The position numbers were made by a program, and so were the translations under genes. Source: Fervidibacter canadensis (lineage in GTDB: Bacteria > Armatimonadota > Fervidibacteria > Fervidibacterales > Fervidibacteraceae). Taken from it: a stretch of DNA of 64,000 nt. Below the pieces are notes generated by a model. The model made no database searches, was not told the DNA's origin, and was given only the letters and a program-made list of their open reading frames with translations. The stretch is taken from NCBI GenBank assembly GCA_041446545.1, contig JBGOEJ010000006.1, positions 72,080-136,079 of the forward strand, given 5' to 3'. Position 1 is the first letter of the stretch. Each line of letters starts with the position of its first letter. Below are positions 43,701 through 50,807 of this stretch, in pieces.

Positions 43701-44276
43701 GTCCACGAAGACAAAGTCAAAGCGGCGTCCTTGCAACAAGTCAAAACTGGTCGCAAGGAACATGCTGGTCGTGACGAGGATTTCGTAGTCACCCGCCTCA
43801 ATGGCTTTCCGCTCTTTGCTGCGCCCCATGTAGGCAAGGACTTTTTTGTTGCCGAACTTTTGGCATCGTTCGGCGACTTGCTCCACCAGCATGCGGGTCG
43901 GGACGATGATGTAGGCGTTGCCCGCAAGGAAATGTGCCATCGCGATGCCAAAAGTTGTCTTGCCGACGCCTGTCGGGGCGATGAGGGCGAAACTTTCGCC
44001 CAACAAAACCCGCCGTGCCCAAACCCGTTGCAGCGACCAAAGGTCTACGCCCCAATGGCGGCGAAAGAAATCGGCAAAGGCTTGCTCGGTTTCCTGCAAG
44101 TAGCAAACCCAGCGGTAACCGTTGAGCCTGTTGGCAGACCGAAGCAGGGTGCACAAGTCACCATCAGGCAAGGTTTCCTTCAGGCAAGTCTCGCATGCCA
44201 GCCCTGCTTCCAAACGGTCGGCGCTGATGCGCCCACCGCAATTGGGGCAAAGAGTGCGAAAGTAAGCAAAGGGCAT
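40740..44276 (-). CDS. rgy: Reverse gyrase
   Basis: 1178 residues. An N-terminal zinc finger (C10, C13, C28, C31) is followed by a helicase-like part with Walker A APTGVGKTTFG (100-110) and DDVD (192-195) in place of DEAD, as in known reverse gyrases. The type IA topoisomerase half starts near 605 with VIVESPNKARTIAHFFG, has a second zinc finger (CPKCG ... CACG), the TOPRIM DPDAEGEK and the active tyrosine Y921 in GLITYHRTDS. The enzyme introduces positive supercoils with ATP and is found in nearly all hyperthermophiles. A 45-residue acidic insertion (residues about 228-273) lies in helicase domain 1. Confidence 0.97.
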   Translation of the reverse strand: MPFAYFRTLCPNCGGRISADRLEAGLACETCLKETLPDGDLCTLLRSANRLNGYRWVCYLQETEQAFADFFRRHWGVDLWSLQRVWARRVLLGESFALIAPTGVGKTTFGIAMAHFLAGNAYIIVPTRMLVEQVAERCQKFGNKKVLAYMGRSKERKAIEAGDYEILVTTSMFLATSFDLLQGRRFDFVFVDDVDALLKSGRNVDKVLKLLGFTDADIEAAWQTIKGVKGTPSETEGADESAGEQTDEDPELTEAPEESSEEFPPSLIPRPSSHPHGILVVSSATLRPRTKRVALFRALLGFEVAPVRVTVRNVCDAVRWVRNFDAARRQAIKWVKRLGKGGLIFVSSEEGREGVTKVVAALRRAGIAAAPYDELDLEAFRKGDIAVAVGIAIPTNALVRGVDLPETIRYALFLDAPKMTFPLTTDQPRNFSALLLALREVSDDKARIDAYLATMRRYRYLRPDQPLPKRVQEVADYLRQQFADEQVLRKLEASETVTLHRRNGQLFITFGDAASYLQASGRTSRLFAGGISRGISLLLAWDKKAFHSLRRRLRLFFDEVEFIPADQVDWDEELRKVDEDRQRIRTLLSASAPSNQTKLDIRTTLVIVESPNKARTIAHFFGTPQRRLLNGLSVWEVTTGDRLLAVTASLGHVFDLVEREGLHGVLQLNGTFVPVYSTIKSCPKCGEQTTEDACACGTAPERDKRTLLEALQRLSVQFDEIVIATDPDAEGEKIGYDLMAALKPFNRHIVRAEFHEVTRRAFLQALQSPRELERNLVKAQMTRRILDRWVGFELSQRLWRVFDRHDLSAGRVQTPVLGWVIERTDLAHQKKARISVQLADPHSPDATISLFFEHDDLDEARRLFERLEQAQVTVSDLGEESVNPLPPYSTGTLLSEAGGFASATAVMDALQDLFERGLITYHRTDSVRVSDAGIKVAEELLRERFDPSLFQPRHYGTEGAHECIRPTRPLTDDDLRLWLSAGRVTLDNPRLALRLYGMIVRRFLASQMKPARVRKAKVTLRLDDWQHEWEVIAEVIDDGFHRISPLRVQPVTPNMRVVGKQMRQVSKVMPFTQGSLIEEMRQRGLGRPSTYAKIVQTLLERGYIVERNGFLFATELGRRVHAWLRRHYPEFADEALTRDMEAKGDRIESGELDYQTVLWELRRSRLFADRPSLSPVAS

Positions 44277-44294
44277 CGCCTCTCCCCGCCCTTT

Positions 44295-44663
44295 TTAACG
44301 GCTTCGGGGTAAAGGTGTCGGGGCAGGTGTGGGCGAAGCAGGTCTTGTCGTGGTGCTCGTGCCCAAACTCCCTAAAGCGCGGTTAATGGCTTCTTGAGCA
44401 TCCCGCAAAGCATTCCGCAACTTTTGTGCCCGCTCCTCCGAGACCTTCAGTTGCTGCTCTTTGTATTGCACATCCCGTTGGGCATTGTCCAAAGGGATTT
44501 TCCAAACGAACCAAGTGATGACAAGAGTGACGAGCGCGCCAGTAATCAAGCCGAGGATGAAACCGACGAGTGAACCGCCCCGAGGCGGTGGGGCAGTCGG
44601 TTCGTTGCTGGGAACGGCAACTGCTGGCTGCTCCTGCCAAGTTTCCTTGCGCTCTTCCGCCAT
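44295..44663 (-). CDS. Single-span membrane protein of unknown function
   Basis: 122 residues from ATG 44663 with GGAGGAGGTG upstream; frame to 44690 has no site. A short acidic N-terminus is followed by a TM segment (about 32-56: SLVGFILGLITGALVTLVITWFVW in halves), then a coiled coil (QYKEQQLKVSEERAQKLRNALRDAQE region) and a Pro/Thr-rich tail. It lies 18 bp before reverse gyrase on the same strand. No family is recognised. A structural membrane coiled-coil role is plausible. Confidence 0.75.
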   Translation of the reverse strand: MAEERKETWQEQPAVAVPSNEPTAPPPRGGSLVGFILGLITGALVTLVITWFVWKIPLDNAQRDVQYKEQQLKVSEERAQKLRNALRDAQEAINRALGSLGTSTTTRPASPTPAPTPLPRSR

Positions 44664-44805
44664 CTCGGACACCTCCTCCTTAGCCTGCATGCTTTTTGGA
44701 CGGCTCTAACAAATTGACGCATCCAAGTCGCTTCGTAAAGAAGCCCAAAGGGTGTAAGGTTCGCCCTCACCGCAAGACTCAATTGCCGAACACATTCACC
44801 ACCTG

Positions 44806-44834
44806 TTAACACTCAGGACGGGCTGCGTTACGAT
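44806..44834 (+). promoter_or_regulatory. Promoter of the glycerophosphodiesterase gene
   Basis: TTAACA (44806-44811), 17-bp spacer, TACGAT (44829-44834). The start codon is 35 bp downstream of -10. Confidence 0.5.
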
Positions 44835-44868
44835 AGGGGCGACTGGAAAGAGAGGCAGGCGAAAGGGC

Positions 44869-45603
44869 ATGCGAACGCATCCGATGCTTATCGCTCACCG
44901 TGGCTTTTCAGGGCGTTATCCTGAGAACACTTTGCGCTCGTTTCGGGAAGCCTTGAAATTGCCCGTTGACGGCATTGAGTTGGACATTCGCCGCACCCGT
45001 GATGGCGTTTTGGTCGTCATCCACGACGAAACCGTTGACCGAACGACTTTCGGCAGCGGGCGAGTGAGTGAGTTGACTTGGGACGAACTGCGGCAGTTGG
45101 ACGCAGGGGCATGGAAAGGCGAAGAGTTTGCGGGCGAACGCATCCCGAGATTGGAAGAGGTGCTGGAACTCGTCAATGGTCAAACGGTGTTGCATCTGGA
45201 AATCAAAGAGGCAGGGACGGAGGGGCAAATCGCTGAGATGCTTCGCCGCTATGGTGCGTTGGGTTGGGTGAAACTCGCCAGTTTTTACCCGAAAGCGATT
45301 AAAACCGCTCGGCGAGCGATGCCCGATGTCTCCCTTGTCCTCCTCGGTGGTCCGAGGGTTGGAGCAGATGACGAAGCCTTTCACCACTTCCTTCGGGAAG
45401 CCTTGCGCAACGGTGCCAATGCCCTTTCCGTTCACCATTCCGTCGTCACCTTTGAGCGAGTGCGTTATTGCCATCAGCGTTATTTGTTTGTCGGGGCATG
45501 GACGGTCAATGACGCCGAACTGGCACGCCAGTTGGTAGCGATGGGCATAGATGCCATCGCTTCGGATTTTCCCGACCTCATCGCACCTGTCTTGAGCCCA
45601 TAG
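44869..45603 (+). CDS. Glycerophosphodiester phosphodiesterase
   Basis: 244 residues, TIM-barrel GDPD. LIAHRGFSGRYPENTL carries His and Glu, GIELDIRRTRDGVLVVIHDETVDRTT (in parts) the Glu-x-Asp and second His, and LHLEIKE the next ligand. These are the complete calcium and catalytic residues. No signal peptide, so cytoplasmic UgpQ type. It releases glycerol-3-phosphate from lipid headgroups. It is followed by argG after a promoter and is likely monocistronic. Confidence 0.94.
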   Translation: MRTHPMLIAHRGFSGRYPENTLRSFREALKLPVDGIELDIRRTRDGVLVVIHDETVDRTTFGSGRVSELTWDELRQLDAGAWKGEEFAGERIPRLEEVLELVNGQTVLHLEIKEAGTEGQIAEMLRRYGALGWVKLASFYPKAIKTARRAMPDVSLVLLGGPRVGADDEAFHHFLREALRNGANALSVHHSVVTFERVRYCHQRYLFVGAWTVNDAELARQLVAMGIDAIASDFPDLIAPVLSP

Positions 45604-45613
45604 CGTCATCGGC

Positions 45614-45643
45614 TTGATTTTGCGGCGCAGGCATGTTATAAAT
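45614..45643 (+). promoter_or_regulatory. Sigma70-type promoter of argG
   Basis: TTGATT (45614-45619), 17 bp, TATAAA(T) (45637-45643). It starts 10 bp after the GDPD stop. Sequence is close to the promoter at 12662. Confidence 0.7.
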
Positions 45644-45708
45644 GAAGGCGGCTAACGGACGGGCGGAATCACGCCGAGCAAGTCAGTAACCCAGGAGGGA
45701 CGCCGTGC

Positions 45709-46914
45709 GTGAAAGTAGCCCTTGCCTATTCGGGTGGTTTGGACACATCGGTCGCCATCCGTTGGTTGATGGAGCGTTATGACGCCGAAGTCGTGGCGGT
45801 AACGGTGGATGTCGGTGAGGTGAAAGATTACGAAGCCATCCGAGCGCGGGCGTTAGAAATCGGTGCCAGCGCTGCCTTTCTCATTGATGCTAAAGAAGAG
45901 TTTGCGCAACATTTCATCGTGCCTTGTTTGAAAGCCAACGCCGTTTACGAAAACGGTTATCCGCTGGCGACGGCGATGGCGCGCCCTTTGATCGCTCAAA
46001 AGGTCGTGGAAGTTGCCCGCCAAGTTGGTGCGGATGCCGTCGCCCATGGAAGCACGGGCAAAGGTAACGACCAAGTGCGCTTTGAAATCACCTTCGCTGC
46101 CCTTGCCCCTGACCTAAAAATCATCGCTCCCATCCGCGAATGGAACATGAGCCGCGACGAGGAGATGGAATACGCCCAACGGCACGGCATCCCTGTTCCT
46201 GTGACGAAATCGTCGCCCTTCAGCATTGACGAAAATCTTTGGGGACGCAGCATAGAGGCGGGCATCTTGGAAGACCCGACGATAGAGCCTCCCGAAGAAG
46301 CCTTCCGATGGACGGTTTCGCCTCAGCATGCCCCTGACGAACCTGAATACCTCACCGTCCACTTTGAACAAGGCGTCCCTGTCGCCCTCAACGATGAAGC
46401 GATGGAGTTGGTGACGCTCATCAGTCGCCTGAACGCTATCGGTGGGCGACATGGCATCGGGCGCATTGACATGATGGAAAACCGCCTTGTCGGCATCAAA
46501 TCGCGGGAGGTTTATGAGTGCCCCGCTGCCGTCCTCTTGCTGACAGCCCATCGGGATTTAGAAGCCCTCGTCTTGGAGCGGGAATTGATGCACTTCAAGC
46601 GGACTTTGGAGCACAAGTATGCCGAACTCGTTTACTACGGGCTTTGGTTTAGCCCACTGCGGGAAGCCTTAGACGCTTTCATGGACAAGACGCAGGAAAT
46701 CGTCACAGGTTGGGTTCGGCTGCGGCTTTACAAAGGCACTTGTATCCCTGTCGGGCGCTGGTCGCCTTATTCCCTCTATCGGTTGGACTTGGCGACTTAC
46801 GAACGCGCCAGCACTTTTGACCAGCGAGCCAGTGAGGGATTTATTCGTCTCTTCGGTCTGCCAACCGTTCTAAGCCATCAGGTCAAAAAAGAGGCGATAA
46901 CGAAGGAGCGTTGA
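45709..46914 (+). CDS. argG: Argininosuccinate synthase
   Basis: 401 residues; GTG start at 45709, ten bases behind AGGAGGG. N-type ATP pyrophosphatase P-loop LAYSGGLDTS (residues 5-14), HGSTGKGNDQVRFE, and the family end SREVYECPAA with MHFKRTLEHKYAELVY pieces are clear. It joins citrulline and aspartate in arginine synthesis. argH is not nearby. The following 400 bp hold no gene but a structured element. Confidence 0.97.
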   Translation: MKVALAYSGGLDTSVAIRWLMERYDAEVVAVTVDVGEVKDYEAIRARALEIGASAAFLIDAKEEFAQHFIVPCLKANAVYENGYPLATAMARPLIAQKVVEVARQVGADAVAHGSTGKGNDQVRFEITFAALAPDLKIIAPIREWNMSRDEEMEYAQRHGIPVPVTKSSPFSIDENLWGRSIEAGILEDPTIEPPEEAFRWTVSPQHAPDEPEYLTVHFEQGVPVALNDEAMELVTLISRLNAIGGRHGIGRIDMMENRLVGIKSREVYECPAAVLLLTAHRDLEALVLERELMHFKRTLEHKYAELVYYGLWFSPLREALDAFMDKTQEIVTGWVRLRLYKGTCIPVGRWSPYSLYRLDLATYERASTFDQRASEGFIRLFGLPTVLSHQVKKEAITKER

Positions 46915-47059
46915 GCGGCAAAAGGGGTTGGGAAGCGAACGGCAAGGGGTGGCATGGAGCGGCGCGGTGGCAGCGCACACCAAGGTGCAAAGGCGGCGAC
47001 GGTGGAAGCCGCTCAATCGTGGTGGTGCCGCTCAACGCTCTTCTCAATGTCAAAAAGCC

Positions 47060-47183
47060 TTTGTCGGGTAGCCGTGAGAGAGGCGGCGATGAGATGAGCC
47101 AGCGAGTAGGGCAGTGAAGGTGGCGCTTGAGGCTGGCAGCGCGTGAAAGGAAGGTGGTGGCAGTGAGGCGGCTACCCGACAAA
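47060..47183 (+). ncRNA. Candidate structured RNA, part 1 (15-bp long-range helix)
   Basis: 47060-47074 and 47169-47183 are perfect reverse complements over 15 bp (TTTGTCGGGTAGCCG and its mate). They enclose 94 nt with an inner AGCCAGC/GCTGGC stem (about 47097 and 47131) and two GGCAGTGA copies. There is no open frame with a ribosome site on either strand. Convergent neighbours argG and yqeG end outside. Strand is assigned plus because a T-rich end follows the second helix. It lacks the invariant blocks of RNase P RNA, tmRNA and SRP RNA. Confidence 0.5.
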
Positions 47184-47193
47184 TTGCTCACCT

Positions 47194-47284
47194 CGGCTGG
47201 GTGACGGGAGCGCTGGGCAGGCGCGACGGTGGCGAAGTCGGTGGATAGGTGGTCGGGGAACCCGTCACCCAGCCGCTTTTATAG
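47194..47284 (+). ncRNA. Candidate structured RNA, part 2 (15-bp helix with T-rich end)
   Basis: CGGCTGGGTGACGGG (47194-47208) pairs perfectly with CCCGTCACCCAGCCG (47261-47275). CTTTTATAG follows, so it may double as a terminator. The 52-nt apical region has GCGC/GCGC and CGAC/GTCG small stems. Together with part 1 it makes a compact, two-domain RNA of about 225 nt. No homologous class is known to me. Confidence 0.5.
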
Positions 47285-47321
47285 ACGCAACCTGCCTCTG
47301 CAAAGTTCCTCGGACAACGGG

Positions 47322-47855
47322 TTACGACATCCTTTCGCCTAACCGACGCAGCCAGCGCAGAAGAAGCAACTCAAGGGGGCGTTGCAATCGCCCCGTGAGG
47401 AAACGGTAAGGGCTCAAAGGTTCCACCAAGATGGCGAAAAGTCCCAATCGCTTCGCTCCCAAGATGTCCGTCAGCAATTGGTCACCGATCATAGCGGCTT
47501 GTCGTGGCGATAAACCGACTGCCGCCAAATAACGGCGGAAGATGAAGCGCCTCGGCTTCCACGCCCCTGCAAAACCGATGATGCCCAATTGCTGGGCGAC
47601 TTGGCTGACTCGCCGCTGTCGCCCTGCGTTGGAGACGATGACGACTTGGAAGCCCATCCCTTTGGCAAGCATCAACCATTCCCGAATCGTTTCATGGACT
47701 TCCGTTTTGCCCCACTCAATCAGCGTGTTGTCCAAATCCAAAAAAAGCACCCGAATGCCCTTCGCCCACAATTCCTCTAAGGGCACTTGGCTGATGTGAG
47801 TGACCTGCAAATCGGGCTTAACCCAACGCAGTAGCCAACGCATCAACGGTGTCAT
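47322..47855 (-). CDS. yqeG: YqeG family HAD phosphatase
   Basis: 177 residues. HAD motif I LFLDLDNTLIEWG, motif II IVSNAG, Lys in AWKPRR and motif IV MIGDQLLTDILGA, as in YqeG (TIGR01668). It resembles mitochondrial PTPMT1/Gep4-type PGP phosphatases and probably dephosphorylates phosphatidylglycerophosphate or another phosphoester near the membrane. GAGGCTGACT precedes ATG 47855. It converges with the RNA candidate downstream. Confidence 0.9.
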   Translation of the reverse strand: MTPLMRWLLRWVKPDLQVTHISQVPLEELWAKGIRVLFLDLDNTLIEWGKTEVHETIREWLMLAKGMGFQVVIVSNAGRQRRVSQVAQQLGIIGFAGAWKPRRFIFRRYLAAVGLSPRQAAMIGDQLLTDILGAKRLGLFAILVEPLSPYRFLTGRLQRPLELLLLRWLRRLGERMS

Positions 47856-47935
47856 AGTCAGCCTCGTCTCCTCTCCGCCTCGCTAAAGTGTAAGGCGCAC
47901 CATCGCTCACTCTCTCAGCCGATGGAGGGATCGGA

Positions 47936-48880
47936 ATGCAACGGCGCCTCTTTCAGGAAGCCACCTTGTTGGTCGCTTTGGTGATGCTGGTTGCCTTTTC
48001 CGTCTGGCGCAATCCTGCCTTCAGCAGCCGAGAAAACTGGCAAATCATCGCCCGCGAAGCCGCCCTCTTTGGCATCCTCGGCATCGGTGAAACCCTTATC
48101 ATCTTGACGGGCGGCATTGACTTGGCGCCAGGCTCGCTCGTCACCCTCAGTGGTGTCGTCGTCGCTTACCTGCTCGTATTCGCCCATTTGTCCATGCCCT
48201 TCGCCATTTTGCTCGTCCTGCTGATGGGTTTGTTGATTGGGATGGTGCATGGCTTGTTCGTCACGAAACTGCGGGTGCCACCCTTCATCATCACGCTGGG
48301 CACGCTCAGCGCGGCGCGGGGTTTAGCCATCGTCCTTTGCATGACTGTCACGGGCGGTCAACCCATCGTCAACCTGCCCGAATCCTTCGCCCGCTTAGGG
48401 CAAGGGTCGCTTTGGGGCTGGTTGCCCATTCCCTTCATCCCCTTCGCCCTCTTTTTTATGCTGGCAGCCTTGCTGCTTTATCGCACCCGTTGGGGTCGTT
48501 ACATCTTCGCCGTCGGTGGCAACTTGGAAGCGGCGCGCCTTGCGGGCGTGCCTGTAGATGCCGTTCGGATGTTTTGTTACATGGCATCAGCAGGGTTGGC
48601 TTGCGTGACAGGAGTGCTCACCGCAGCATATGTCAACTCAGGCGATCCCAATGTCGGCGTGGCGTGGGAACTTTACACCATCGCCGCCGTCGTCATCGGC
48701 GGGACGAGTTTGATGGGTGGGCAAGGGACTTTATGGGGAACGCTGTTGGGCACGGTCTTCATGAGCGTTCTCAAAAACGGTTTGCTCTTTTGGAATGTCC
48801 CGCCTTACTGGCACGATGTCGTCGTCGGAGGTGTCGTCGTCGCCGCTGTCACCCTTGACACTTTGCGCCGACAGCGCTGA
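47936..48880 (+). CDS. Sugar ABC transporter permease (RbsC family)
   Basis: 314 residues with about 8-9 TM helices. The RbsC/XylH/AraH signature is clear: LIILTGGIDLAPGSLVTLSGVV (in parts), VPPFIITLGTLSAARGLA, the EAA-like loop GGNLEAARLAGV and a late VIGGTSLMGGQGTL. GGAGGG lies seven bases before ATG 47936. It moves a sugar through the inner membrane with an ATPase that is not encoded next to it. The orphan binding protein at 10342 is a possible partner but 36 kb away. Assignment to a particular sugar is not possible. Confidence 0.9.
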   Translation: MQRRLFQEATLLVALVMLVAFSVWRNPAFSSRENWQIIAREAALFGILGIGETLIILTGGIDLAPGSLVTLSGVVVAYLLVFAHLSMPFAILLVLLMGLLIGMVHGLFVTKLRVPPFIITLGTLSAARGLAIVLCMTVTGGQPIVNLPESFARLGQGSLWGWLPIPFIPFALFFMLAALLLYRTRWGRYIFAVGGNLEAARLAGVPVDAVRMFCYMASAGLACVTGVLTAAYVNSGDPNVGVAWELYTIAAVVIGGTSLMGGQGTLWGTLLGTVFMSVLKNGLLFWNVPPYWHDVVVGGVVVAAVTLDTLRRQR

Positions 48881-48885
48881 ACCCT

Positions 48886-49251
48886 CTATCGCCAGAGCAG
48901 TCTCAAACCGATGAGCACAAGGAAGATGCCGAACCCCTTTTTCATCGCTGCCGAAGGGAGCAACTGAGCCAAATAACCGCCTAAAAATGCCCCGAAAAAC
49001 AACCCGATGGCTAACAGGACGGCGATGCGCAAATCGGCATTGCCGTTGCGGTAGTATTCCCAAAAACCCAGCAAGCCGACGGGGGCTAAAAGGGCGCCGA
49101 GGGAAGTGCCTTGCGCTTTATGCTGGTCCATGCCCAGAAAGAAAACCATCGCCGGAATCATCACGACCGCTCCGCCGACCCCAAAAAAGCCGCTGACGAT
49201 GCCGCCGACCAAGCCGATGAGCAAGGCGATAAGGCTTTGGGTAAAAGACAC
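48886..49251 (-). CDS. Half-size TauE/SafE family membrane protein
   Basis: 121 residues starting GTG 49251 behind AAGGAGG. Four TM segments with the family signature VGGIVSGFFGVGGAVVMIPAM and HKAQGTSLGALL. Complete TauE/SafE (anion/sulfite permeases, YfcA) have two such halves in ~250 residues. This gene codes for one half and may form a dimer in the membrane. It is convergent with the RbsC-like permease, five bases between stops. Confidence 0.85.
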   Translation of the reverse strand: MSFTQSLIALLIGLVGGIVSGFFGVGGAVVMIPAMVFFLGMDQHKAQGTSLGALLAPVGLLGFWEYYRNGNADLRIAVLLAIGLFFGAFLGGYLAQLLPSAAMKKGFGIFLVLIGLRLLWR

Positions 49252-49394
49252 CGCCCTTTGCCTCCTTTCCGCTTCATCACAGCCTCTCTGATAGTCAGCA
49301 ACAATGTTAGCGCAGCAAGGGTTTGGAACTTGCGGTTGGTGAAAGGCGTTGCAAAATGGACGGGACGGAAAAATTTCAGGAGGTGCATCCGAAG

Positions 49395-49943
49395 ATGCGA
49401 ACGCTCTTTGCCTTTTGCAGCATCATCGCCCTGTTTGCGGTCGTTTGGGCGCAACCGCCGTCTCAACAGTTTGAGCCTTACAAGGGCAAGGTCGTGCCCG
49501 ACTTTTCCTTTCAGGACATCAACGGCAAAAAGCACAAACTTTCCGCCTATCGGGGCAAGGTTTTGCTCTTCAATTTCTGGTCGCCCCACTGAGGGGCGTG
49601 TCGTGCGGAGGTTCCGCACTTGGTGGAGTGGCAGAAAAAGTTTGGCAAGCAAGGTCTGGTCATCATCGCCTTCTCCCACATGCCGCCTCAAATGCAGCGA
49701 GGTTTGGCGAAGGGGATGAACATCAACTACCTCCTCGCCGTCTGGGACAAGGACAAATTCCCCAAACCCATCAGCCTTGTCGTAGGCTATCCGACCAGTC
49801 TGCTCATTGATCGGCAGGGGCGCTTCCGAGCCGTCGTGATGGGACCGATGTTGGATCAACTGGAGAAGGAACTGATGGCGGCGCTCAAAGAGAAGCCAAC
49901 AGCGACGAAAGCGCCGCCTGTTAAACCGACGAAGGCGCGTTGA
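49395..49943 (+). CDS. Probable selenoprotein: exported TlpA-like thioredoxin with Sec66 (TGA)
   Basis: ATG 49395 follows AGGAGGTG. Signal peptide residues 1-20. Reading TGA at 49590-49592 as residue 66 gives one 182-residue protein in one frame. Its redox site is FNFWSPH-U66-GAC69-RAEVPHL, exactly aligned with the WCxxC-R-A-E-x-P of TlpA/ResA thioredoxins, so TGA replaces the first catalytic Cys. Downstream thioredoxin strands (GLVIIAFSH, LLAVWDKDKFPKPISL, GYPTSLLIDRQGRFR with cis-Pro) are intact and free of stops. A SECIS-like hairpin begins ten bases after the TGA. Expected role is reduction of disulfides or peroxides outside the membrane. A nonsense mutation of TGC is the alternative, but the hairpin argues against it. 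Confidence 0.85.
49590..49619 (+). promoter_or_regulatory. Bacterial SECIS-like hairpin just after in-frame TGA
   Basis: TGA (49590-49592), ten bases, then GTGCGG (49603-49608), loop AGGTT, CCGCAC (49614-49619), a perfect 6-bp stem. The loop GG pair is 18-19 bases after the TGA, as for bacterial SECIS elements, whose loop in E. coli fdhF is AGGTCT. SelB would bind this loop to insert selenocysteine. Confidence 0.75.
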
Positions 49944-50496
49944 AAGTTGGGGCGGCAGCCGCCCGCAAGAGGGCGGCAGCCAAATCGCGGTCAATGACCA
50001 AACTATTGAACAATTGGGCTCGGTAGGCGGCGAGGATAGCAGGGGCTTTATGGGCGCCGCTGGCGAGGACAATCACGGGTTTGCCCTCTTGCACCAAGCG
50101 CTGCAATCGTTCCAGTGGCAGTGCTTTCACCCGTCCCTCAAAGCCTAAGGGCATAATTTGCCCGTCAGCACTGATGCCCTGAAAGAGGGTTGACCCTGCT
50201 ACCTTTCCCGCTAACTCCTTAACGGGCAACCCGACCTCTTGGGCATAAAGGTAAAGGGTTTCGTTGGGAACGAACACGCCGATGCCAATGAACACGGCGT
50301 CTAACGCCCTCGCCTCTTGCCCTTCCTGATAAGCGAAGCATCGGACGAAGCGGTCGGTCACTGACAAACAACGCATCGCCAAAGTGGCGATGAGGGTATG
50401 GGCGGCAAGCCCGATGGCTTTGGGCAAGGGGTTGCTGTCCAACGCCCAAAGGTGCAAAGTCGCCAGTTTGGCACAGGCATCAGCGTGTATGCCCAA
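49921..50496 (-). pseudogene. Truncated SorC-family sugar-binding domain without HTH
   Basis: 191 residues. The segment ALDAVFIGIGVFVPNETLYLYAQEVGLP, in two halves, then VKELAGKVAGSTLFQGISADG and the late IVLASGAHKAPAILAAYRAQLFNSLVID are the C-terminal effector domain of SorC/DeoR-type regulators (PF04198). Normal proteins are ~320 residues and begin with a helix-turn-helix. Here the family match fades at the N-terminus, and sequence upstream of TTG 50496 in this frame has no HTH and is shared with a small plus-strand gene. It is likely a remnant that lost about 120 residues. Confidence 0.65.
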
Positions 50497-50555
50497 CTTT
50501 CCTTTCCGTCTGGGGTGGTCAATTGCCCTGAGGCGACAACAAGGAGGGAACAGAA

Positions 50556-50768
50556 ATGCGGGACATCCCCACTTGGCTCGCAGCCTTGATCATCGGGGTA
50601 GTCTTGTTGCTCGCCGGCAGCCTTTTCCTCTGGCGGGTGCGCCAATCCGTGACGCCTCAAGTGCCCCCTGAAGTCTTGGAAAAATTCCGTCAAGGTAGTC
50701 GCCCCCAAATCCCCGGCATGGGTCCCGCTGCCGTCCCCCGTCCTTCGCCACCGCCAGAAAAGCGTTAG
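50556..50768 (+). CDS. Small single-span membrane protein
   Basis: 70 residues from ATG 50556 with AGGAGGGAACAGAA upstream. One N-terminal TM helix (WLAALIIGVVLLLAGSLFLW, residues 7-26) and a soluble tail ending in Pro-rich sequence (VPRPSPPPEKR). No family. It is 39 bp upstream of the GH38-like gene and may be co-transcribed. Its position next to the truncated SorC gene suggests it marks one edge of a rearrangement. Confidence 0.75.
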   Translation: MRDIPTWLAALIIGVVLLLAGSLFLWRVRQSVTPQVPPEVLEKFRQGSRPQIPGMGPAAVPRPSPPPEKR

Positions 50769-50807
50769 GCTTTCTGCCAGCCAATCCCCAAAGGAGGGGT
50801 CGGAAAG

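Noticed and set aside
46915..47321. RNase P RNA, tmRNA or SRP RNA in the argG-yqeG gap
   Set aside because: The invariant RNase P core (GAGGAAAGTCC type), the tmRNA tRNA-like end and the SRP GNRA/GGAAG motif are not present.
49593..49943. Second half of the thioredoxin as an independent gene starting at 49620
   Set aside because: No ribosome site, and the segment begins in the middle of the thioredoxin fold; TGA readthrough joins it in frame with the first half.
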